DNA from: Hirudo medicinalis
Lineage: Eukaryota > Annelida > Clitellata > Hirudinida > Hirudinidae
NCBI GenBank assembly: GCA_011800805.1
Contig: MPNW01000244.1
Coordinates: 38,971-62,089, forward strand
Reading direction: 5' to 3'
DNA: 23,119 bases
The position numbers were made by a program, and so were the translations under genes. This document shows, one piece after another, positions 11,701-19,200 of this stretch (positions are counted from its first letter, which is position 1; each line of letters starts with the position of its first letter). A model generated the notes under the pieces. That model searched no databases. It saw nothing but the letters and a program-made list of their open reading frames with translations, and was not told the DNA's origin.

Positions 11701-12465
11701 AACATCACAAACAACATTTTCACAAAGAAATTTTATTAACATTTACAAATCAACATTCTGAAACAGGACATCCCACCAAGGCATTAACTGAGAAATTTTC
11801 TATTTCATCTGCTCAAATCCAGTTTCTGTAAGTTAAGACATAGGCATAGCAGTTCAAATTTTAAAAACAATATTCACATCATCAGAAACTAAAAATTTTT
11901 TTAATGACTTTGACATGGCAGGAGTCATTGGTGATGGAGTCGAGTCAAAAAAACAATCTCCTTCCTCGATGGACCTCAAGAGGGCATCGTCAACATCTGT
12001 GGAACTGGCAGCAACACTTGTGCAAACACTTCCAGAAGATGAATCTGCAACTGTACTTGTGACCCCATTCTTGTCAGCATTTAAATAGAGAAGACTTGAA
12101 GCTGAATCACAGTTGGTGGTGGTGGAAGCTTGCAGTACAATGTTGCTGTCAAGGAGCATATCAGAGTGAGGTGATGGGCAAAGGCTGCTGAGAAAATTGT
12201 TGGCAAAGGGAGAGAGATTCTGAGAGTTGATGATGGATGAAGAAAGGTCATCAAAATGTGAATGACCCGAGAGAGGAATCATCATGGATGACATCAAGCT
12301 ATGATTGTTATCAAGGCTCGTACCATCACTACATTGCATGTAGTCTTCCATGCTGCCTGGAACAGGTTGCATGTCATGCATCAGTGGAGATGATGCCAGT
12401 GATTTCTGCTGGTTGTCAAAAGCAACTTTCAACAACTCCTCTTCTTCAAAGGTCGAGCCCAGCAT
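7025..12465 (-). CDS. HMG-box nuclear protein, SMARCE1-like box
   Basis: Six exons are read on the minus strand: 12465 to about 11915 (or 11975), 11585-11396, 10934-10803, 8443-8043, 7934-7541 and 7273-7025. Apart from the first donor, which is unresolved, all junctions are GT-AG in phase, giving about 618-638 residues. The ATG at 12465 has an in-frame TAA directly upstream, which supports the start. Residues 1 to about 165 are Ser/Asp-rich and acidic, like an activation domain. One HMG box follows, from KPLSPYMRFSKG through IWQKVKAANPGMTVCEVG and RVWRELSEVDKQRF to DKARYDTELQQY. It matches SMARCE1/BAF57 in spacing and key residues better than TOX. A basic stretch (KPRTRKKDQKEKPTSRK) and Gln/Ser-rich and helical segments come after it. 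The parts outside the box do not look like SMARCE1, so orthology is not claimed. The protein probably binds DNA in the nucleus in a transcription or chromatin role. A LINE and an assembly scar lie in its third intron. Confidence 0.8.
8435..8689. other. Assembly scar: exact 127-bp duplication around one N
   Basis: Bases 8435-8561 are repeated without visible mismatch at 8563-8689, with a single n at 8562. The first copy includes the acceptor junction of the fourth HMG-gene exon (8443/8444), so a false copy of that acceptor appears at 8571/8572. Exact identity, a single N and a length of 127 (a common maximum k-mer) point to two overlapping contigs joined without merging, not to a real tandem repeat. 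Confidence 0.92.
8702..8748. repeat. (AAT)n microsatellite at LINE 3' tail
   Basis: This is an uninterrupted AAT trinucleotide run of about 15 units. It adjoins the 3' end of the minus-strand LINE, whose tail therefore reads (ATT)n. That fits CR1/L2-type elements, which end in short tandem repeats rather than poly(A). Confidence 0.9.
8743..10560 (-). mobile_element. Broken CR1/L2-type LINE (reverse transcriptase remnant)
   Basis: Minus-strand fragments in several frames cover parts of a non-LTR retrotransposon ORF2. The 10550-9873 frame has the reverse-transcriptase N-terminal region (KPSLDPSSPANYGPISNIP, then SAYRHGFSKETAFTHL). The 9854-9468 frame has motif A (AFDTINH), a motif B region with an apparent deletion (ECFVQGPLLFTIY) and motif C as YAYD where the family has YADD. 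The 9201-8956 frame has the downstream segment (LQRVQNKLAKLVL, LKQLHWLPI, NPPYLHQLI). Frameshifts, stops and the altered catalytic motif make it non-functional. The endonuclease domain was not seen, so the copy is 5'-truncated. It sits in the third intron of the HMG-box gene, in the same orientation. The 5' boundary is approximate. Confidence 0.88.
11069..11142. repeat. Short imperfect direct repeat
   Basis: The string AATGTTTATTCCAACT occurs twice, each time after TTTGTAATAAA, about 45 bp apart. It lies in the second intron of the HMG-box gene and looks like a small local duplication of AT-rich DNA. Confidence 0.6.
11676..11699. repeat. (TCATA)n microsatellite
   Basis: Four TCATA units plus a partial fifth lie in the first intron of the HMG-box gene. 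Confidence 0.85.
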
Positions 12466-14144
12466 TTAGTTATGTCTCAAAGGTTCTAAATCGCATACAG
12501 ATCCCAACCATTTCAAGTCACCTTGACTGTGGACACAGATCTGAAATTATTTACAATGACATGGAAAACATGAAACATTATTGCAAAACATCACATAATT
12601 CCTAATACCCGAGTGATTAAAACAAACAGGGGAAATTAAAATAATGTTTTACATTTATGATTGCACAGCATGCTAATTTCGAAAACAACCCTTTTCGGTA
12701 AATGGATGTGAATCGTGTTTTATGATGCACCATTTGTGCTTTCTAGTTGATCAAGTACGCTCCAAATTAACTGCACTCCCGATGCTAAATTAAGATTCCT
12801 ATCAAAAATCAAAAATCACAATGCGAAACTCAAAAACTTTCTTGTCCAAGAGATGTTTCATACAAAAGCCTCCTACCCCTCAAAACATCCCCAACATTTC
12901 AACCAAGCTCATGCATAGACAAAACACGAAACTGTGTCGATTGAGCATCGAAATACAATTTGCATCAATTTACTTATAAAGGCTTGCAACTTCAAAAATC
13001 AATAATTTGAAACTAATTTTTTAAGTACAGAATTTATTTGATATTTTGCTCCTAAAATAGATAAAAATTAAAATAAACTAAAATAACTTTGTAGCTACTA
13101 ACTGTAACTATAAAGTCATTTTAAAATCAAAGTGTTTTTATTTGGTTTTTGTTAAAATTGTTTCCGATATGGATGAGTTTCTAAACATTAACACTGAACA
13201 AAATATTTCAATTCACTTTCACTAAAGTTTTAGTAAATTTTAAGTTTCTGGCCTCCGCATCAATCCTTTTGTTCATGTCCCTTCTAAAAAAATAAGTAAA
13301 GAACATCGTAATTAATTTTTTAATTTGCTTGCTACAATATAGCTGAATATTATTCTTCATTATGTAGAGGTATTCAGTCTAATTATTGAAAAGAATAAAG
13401 TGCCTTAATCTCATTCCGCATTAACAAAATAACTGAAGTAGTGGACGCCAGGGGCCCTATGTTGTCAATTTGATAATAGAAAAGCAAGAAAAGGTCGCTG
13501 GCTTTATTGAAAATTATGGAAGTAGACGGAAGACAATAGTTAATAGTTTAATAAAACGAATATAATTGTCAACTGCAAGCAATTAAGTACAGTCTTTCTA
13601 CAACAAAGTTCTATCAATAATTTCATCACGACAAGCTACTCGCTGCAACCTCTCAGCAACTTCCGAGTGCCCCAGGACCACATAACATAGTTTTAGAACA
13701 ATTAACAAAACTGTTTCAACAGGTTTATATTTAGTCAAGTTGTGTTAGTCAACTAAGTTGCATCAACAAGCGATCTTTAAGGGTCTAGGTTCCAGTGTGC
13801 CCCCACCAAACTATTCCAGATCATTAAGACAATAACAACTTAACTCGGTGAATGACCTACAGGCTAAAACCAAAATTTATCGGGATTCACGGTCGATTCC
13901 TATTCCCAGGATGAACTTTAAATCCCTAAGATTTGTGCATGCGTTTTGCTTTCTGAACAAGGTCCAATTTATCTTTATAATTTATTTAAAATAATTTTTT
14001 TTTCAATTTTACAATTCTTGCAAGATATATCAAATTATCAAATTAATTTTGCACGAACAAAAATTATGTGCAAATGAGTTTTAAGTGAATGCATCCACTC
14101 TTAATGTAATAGTGTGAAGGCATGATGTCGACTCTCCATGTAAT
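12466..14144. other. 5' flank of HMG-box gene, no gene seen
   Basis: This 1.7 kb lies upstream of the minus-strand HMG-box gene and must contain its promoter and 5' UTR, perhaps with a non-coding first exon. I saw no convincing TATA box, coding exon, RNA gene or repeat family. Composition is uniformly AT-rich. Confidence 0.4.
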
Positions 14145-14152
14145 GTTTTGTT
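14145..14152. repeat. Left target-site duplication of inverted-repeat element
   Basis: GTTTTGTT directly precedes the left inverted terminus and recurs directly after the right terminus at 15342-15349. Confidence 0.6.
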
Positions 14153-14222
14153 AGCTGAGGAAAAATGCAGGACGCTGGGATGTCACTTAATTATTCATGA
14201 GCTCAGGGGCGTGGTCATCTCG
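14153..14222 (+). repeat. Left inverted terminal repeat arm
   Basis: This arm reads inward from AGCTGAGG through AAATGCAGGACGC and TTAATTATTCAT to GGGGCGTGGTCATC. Its partner is on the minus strand at 15341-15262. The last block resembles a KLF/Sp GC-rich site, and the AT block resembles a homeodomain site. Confidence 0.75.
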
Positions 14223-14452
14223 GAGTCGTTTACTTGTTTACTTTTGCCGATTGAGGGTGACGGATCGTATTGGGTCCTACAAAGCAGTGCAACAGTTTTT
14301 TTCATAATTATTTGAAAAAGTACTTACTAACTTTAGTACGATATTAGCCAGAATAAACTTAACTTAACTGATTATAGTTGTTCCTAAGGATTTTCTCCTG
14401 TTTTGAAGAACCACTTCCCTTTAACTTTTTATTCAATAGCCTTCATACTCTG

Positions 14453-14850
14453 AGGCAATCTTAAATTCTTCCTCAGTTCTGGCTTCCAGTATTTGTGCCT
14501 TAAGCTTATTCCACTATCATTAAACTGTAGCATTACAGAATCTACTTTCAAAGCCTCCTTCTCTCGTCACTTATACAGCTTATATTGGTGTCCAATTGTT
14601 CTTACATCTCTGTCAGCCTCAGAACTTTCATGAATCCATATCTACTTTACCAATAATTATTTTGTGTGTTTCTTTGTGGTCTCCCTTAGTGCATCTCTTT
14701 TCTAATGAAGAAATTTTTCTCCTTCTTAACCTCTCCTCATAGCTTAAAATCTCATTCCTCATATCTTTCAGCACTTTAGCTAAAGCTTCAATATCTTTAT
14801 TGAGACACAGATTCCATGCAGACACACAGATGGGACCCAACTACTGACTT
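14453..14850 (-). mobile_element. LINE reverse-transcriptase C-terminal remnant
   Basis: On the minus strand an open frame from 14840 contains LNKDIEALAKVLKD, LSYEERLRRRKISSLEKR and HKETHKIIIGKVD. These match the post-palm region common to animal non-LTR retrotransposons. After stops, another frame gives WNKLKAQILEARTEEEFK before a stop at 14453-14455, which matches the usual C-terminal end of such proteins. The piece is broken and lacks the catalytic region. It differs from the LINE at 8743-10560 and lies wholly inside the inverted-repeat element. Confidence 0.75.
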
Positions 14851-15052
14851 GCATAGTTTCAAGGTGATACCTTATCTCTACTTATTATGTTCCTCCTGAT
14901 CATTCCCAAGACATAAAAGCCAAGTATAGATGACTCCATTTGATTTGAAATTTTGTGCTTGCTCGCCTGCTTGCTTAGCACTGATGGCACAAACTGACAG
15001 TTTTAAAAAAAAAAAATTTTAAAAACAGCAAGACATTAAAGTTTAAGTAACA

Positions 15053-15136
15053 TTTATTGAAGAAGAAAAATATTGTAATTTTCCAGTCTAGAACTTTCTT
15101 TCATTCACTCTCTTCTAGCCTTCTTTCTTGGTGGTC
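15053..15136 (-). other. Possible short terminal exon with polyA signal
   Basis: On the minus strand a pyrimidine tract ending TTTTTTTAG is followed by a ten-codon frame, PPRKKARRE then TGA (15136-15105). AATAAA lies about 47 nt after the stop (15058-15053). This is the layout of a last exon, with a basic tail like a nuclear or ribonucleoprotein C-terminus, but ten codons can arise by chance. No upstream exon was found, and the piece sits inside the inverted-repeat element. Confidence 0.25.
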
Positions 15137-15261
15137 CTAAAAAAGAAAATGTTGAATACGTAAAATGAATAATCTTTTAAACGCATGCATAAATTTAACT
15201 ATATAATTAATTTATAAAAAAATAGCAAATTTATATTTGTTTTTTAAAAGCTTTTAACTTT

Positions 15262-15341
15262 TAAATGATGACCACGCCCCCTAAGAGCCCCCTTATGAAT
15301 AATTAAGCGACATCCCGGCGTCCTGCATTTCCCTTCAGCCA
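15262..15341 (-). repeat. Right inverted terminal repeat arm
   Basis: Reading from 15341 on the minus strand, the arm runs TGGCTGAAGGGAAATGCAGG and then through the same conserved blocks as the left arm. It has a few extra bases between the AT-rich block and the GGGCGTGGTCATC block. Confidence 0.75.
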
Positions 15342-15349
15342 GTTTTGTT
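15342..15349. repeat. Right target-site duplication of inverted-repeat element
   Basis: GTTTTGTT follows the right terminus and repeats the eight bases at 14145-14152. Confidence 0.6.
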
Positions 15350-16223
15350 GTGGGTTCCTGTGGACTGATTTAATTCGAGGGTAATTTGGGGTTGGTTTGT
15401 GGTGTGTTGAAATGATTTCATTTCCCCGTGTGAATTGCTGATAGATTACTGATGTAAAGGGGACGGACTTTTTATTAACTCATTCAAAAGTTCCCAAGCT
15501 GCTTCCGATTTTCTGAGCGATACCTTCTTGATCCAGCATCAACGTCCTTGGTCAAGTCTAGTGTATGATGTGCCCCTCATATGATTTGCTAATAAAGGAT
15601 TATCACTCGAAGATTCAATTAATCACTTAAATCTTTGACATTTTCTCTTGATCGAATTGTTGCGAGAATCAATTGCGAGAGGTCACTACCTTATCGCTTC
15701 TCTATTTGCCTTAAATATTTCTTACGGACTTTGGTCATTAGATGAACGAAGTAAATTACGTCTAAATACACGAACAAATTTTCTTGATCTGTTATGACTC
15801 TCTAATTTATATCCATGCAAGGCTTCATTCTTATCGAAGTAATTTACATGTAAGTACCAGGAATCTGAGCTGCTGTTCAGGAATGCAAGATTTCAGTCAG
15901 GCTTATCAGCTTGCCCTGGAAAAGGGTGGTAATGCCAGGTGATTAATTAGTGACACAGAGGTAATCCGTCCTCATCACCTATGTACGCCAAAGAAAGTCG
16001 TTAAGGAAAGATTTCACTCTGTGTATACGATTAAACATAGATCATACATCTTGAATTTTACATCGAAATCCGTTTAATTATAAATAATTAGTTTTCTTTT
16101 GAGTGCACAGTTGGTTGGCTATTCTCAGCATCGACGAAATAAATCCACGAAAAGAAATGGAATCGAGACAGCCCGAAAATAATCTCTCTTCTTTCACACC
16201 TATCACTCTCGAATCTGCTCGGC
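15350..16223 (-). other. 3' flank / 3' UTR of lectin-CUB-Sushi gene
   Basis: This stretch lies downstream of the minus-strand stop at 16224. A variant polyadenylation signal ATTAAA on the minus strand (16078-16073) lies about 146 nt past the stop and is the likeliest 3' end; an AATAAA lies further down at 15476-15471. No other gene is visible here. Confidence 0.45.
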
Positions 16224-19200
16224 TTAAAAGTCCGGATGGTGTCGCTCTCTGTTGACACCAACGGAATGACTGGCATTGGGGGAAAGCTGAACATCGAAGT
16301 AAACGGCTGTATCGATGGACATCAACTTGGGATCGTTCTTGGAAGGCGTCAAGGAATGCTTGGCTTTGTCGGGAAGACCTTCAGTGACTCGCGTCTGATC
16401 GAAGTAGTGCTTGGCAGGGGCGTGCATCAGAATTTGACGCATTCCAATGTCTGGGAAGTCGGACCTGGGAATTCCGTCGGGATTTATAATTTCCATTGGG
16501 GGGCTTTTTGGGGTCGGAATGAAAGTCTGGTGGTGGTGATGATGGCGAGGACCATAGCATTCGCACTCTAGAGAACCGACGAGTGGTTGTTGAGCGTTGT
16601 GAAAGAAGAGCTGAGGACACGATTGATCTGCAAGTGGATCCTCTGAATCAATTTTTCTCGACTGCATGTCGTACGCCTCACTCTGCAGCAGGTCTTTTGA
16701 TGTTTTCTGCCATTTCCTGAAACACATTACCGCTCTGAGGCCTCGTACATTTGTGCGGATTAAAGATAAGGTTCGAGTATAATAAAGAAAAATTTGACGG
16801 GAAGATAAAATTGTAACAAGGAATGTTTAAAATTGATGGATTTAGATCTAGCAGATCGACATCGGTGCAGTCACTAATTATAATTAATCACCATTCTCGC
16901 GTAATTTCAGACAATTATTCGCATAAATTATGCTCGCATCTTCAGAAATGAAGACCAATTTTCATCAACGTTGAGACGCAAGCAAGAATTTATCAATATG
17001 AAGTCTCGCCAGCATCATGTGTGTTAGGGTGGCGACTATGGAGCCAAATTTCTTTATTTTGCTGTTCAATCCTTCAGGCCGTAATTGAATTTATCCCTGT
17101 TGATTCCGTCAAATTATTTTTAGAATTTTCTTGGTCGAATAATTTGACTGAAATTGCCCTCACGTTGCGATCGTCTTTGCTGTGTGAAAATTTCCAGACA
17201 TTTTTTTCATTTGCCTGCGAAACTTCGATCTTTATTTTAAGCATGCAAAACTCTTTCTGGGCTCCTCGGAGGACTCTGGGAAGATGGAAGTTCACGTGCA
17301 AGGAGTTCTCTTCAACGAAGGATTCTCCATCTTCGTCTTTCAATTTGACACTCTCATCTTAAAAATAGCACACGTAGGGCGGAAGATCGTGTTCCCTTTG
17401 CAAAAGAATATCCTCCTCGTTTCACCTTTATTATTCACACGAAAAACAAAGCAATTATATCCAAGACATTCGTTCTAAGTCCCTGAGACGTCCGGTTATG
17501 TAATGGACGTTAATGTAAACACACACACAAGTTCCCTTTACCGACGTGTTCGTTCGTTCTTCTTGCTTATTCGTGATTCGTTGGTCTCAACGAACATCGA
17601 TTTCGAACCAGACGGCATTTGTTGATCGCCTCAGCGAATGTGAGATTTGTTTCCATAAATTTAAATTTCTCATCATCCCATCATTTCTTCACAGGCCATC
17701 TCTCAAGGGATCAAAATAACTAATTGGAGCCATGCAGAGGCAATATGTGTCACATAAAGTCGCGCAACAGGAGCCACAAAATACAGTCTCAGATAAATGT
17801 CTAAATTTTATGAAAAAAATCGTGCATGAAAATGCCGGCGTAACTGAAGCAGGCACTAAATCAAGAAAACATACGCAGATACTCGAATAAATAAGGAAAA
17901 ATAACTCCCGAGCATACAATCAGCCACACTGAATGTCACAGCCCCCCTACAAATACTAGGAATAGGATGCATATTTACAAGCATCATTCTCAGACTTTCC
18001 TTCCATGAAAATTTGATTTTGATTATTTTCCATGACTTATGACCCTCCTCCGTGTTGACCTCTTGGTGACGTCATCTTCCAACTTATTTGGTGGCACGCG
18101 AGAAAATGTAGCATTGATGACTTTCCGATCTCTACTCAGTATCGCCCTTTCATAAGCATCATCAACATCGCCTTCGTCATCATCGTTGTCGTCTAATGAT
18201 GATTATCATCCATCATCAATATCGTCGTTGTCATCATCGTCATTGTCATTATCATCCTCACTTTCCATCTTCAAAGTCATCACTCTAAAATTTAATTACT
18301 TTAGAAATTAATAACAACCCTTTACCGAAATNATCATCCATCATCAATATCGTCGTTGTCATCATCGTCATTGTCATTATCATCCTCACTTTCCATCTTC
18401 AAAGTCATCACTCTAAAATTTAATTACTTTAGAAATTAATAACAACCCTTTACCGAAATGTTCATACTTTCACTAAGTTCATATAGTTTTAAGTGCGTGG
18501 CAATGAGGTGAGTTCAGATATCAATCTGAGGTGAGTGTTTTTGCTCTTTCCCTAGAATATTATGAGATGAAACATCGTTTGTAAAATATCTTTCAACCTA
18601 CACAACGAAGTAGACTTTTTTTTTTACAAAACTTCACCCTCATAATAATAGTTAATTTATAATGCGCCATTTGCATAGCGTCAGAGGCGCCTGAAATACA
18701 AACAAATGTACAAATGTGGTTATTATTTTTAAAATTAAATCTATAATTCGTTAAAACCTAAAATAAATACAAACATAGTGTCAGTGATCCAACATTTGTA
18801 CATTTGTTTGTATTTCATGCAATTTAGTTTTACGCTTGTAACCTCTTTAGGAAGACATAAGCCAATCCGAGTGGAACCGAACCGACGACGATTCCCAGTA
18901 ACACTCCGATGGTGACAGCGGTTGCCAATCCTAGGAAAGAAATGTTGAAACACAAACATGGAGCTGTCTGCATAATTACGACTATAACATCATCGCATTG
19001 AGTATCAATTTTGTAACTAGTGAAACTAGTAACATGCTTCCACGTCGAAAAACTCAACCTGACAAAATATAATAATTAAAAACAACAACAATAATAATAA
19101 TAATAAATAGAAGGAAGGAAGGAAATCAACTTCATCTCACCATATGGAAGATAGGAGAAAGATAGGAGCGGAAGTCCATCTCTGCTCATGGCATCTGGAA

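Larger units (their letters stand above)
14153..15341. mobile_element. 1.2-kb inverted-terminal-repeat element with 8-bp TSD
   Basis: The left end (14153 to about 14222) and the reverse complement of the right end (15341 to about 15262) align over about 70-80 bp. Shared blocks are AAATGCAGGACGC, GGGATGTC, CTTAATTATTCAT and GGGGCGTGGTCATC, with a small gap between the last two. The direct repeat GTTTTGTT flanks both ends. Terminal inverted repeats with an 8-bp target duplication fit a DNA transposon; 8 bp is typical of the hAT superfamily. No transposase is visible, so this would be a non-autonomous copy. Between the arms lie a minus-strand LINE remnant and a possible short exon. The arms are only roughly 80 percent alike, so the insertion is old. 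A foldback element is the main alternative. Confidence 0.7.

Noticed and set aside
17074..17362. Open frames of 89 and 113 codons on both strands inside an intron
   Set aside because: Both strands being open indicates low stop density, not coding. The minus frame lacks an ATG, has no recognisable domain, and the flanking exons already join in phase.
18151..18460. Repeated blocks resembling a CRISPR-like or satellite array
   Set aside because: The long repeat is the 127-bp assembly scar and the short ones are degenerate CAT/CGT triplets without regular spacers. The genome is eukaryotic.
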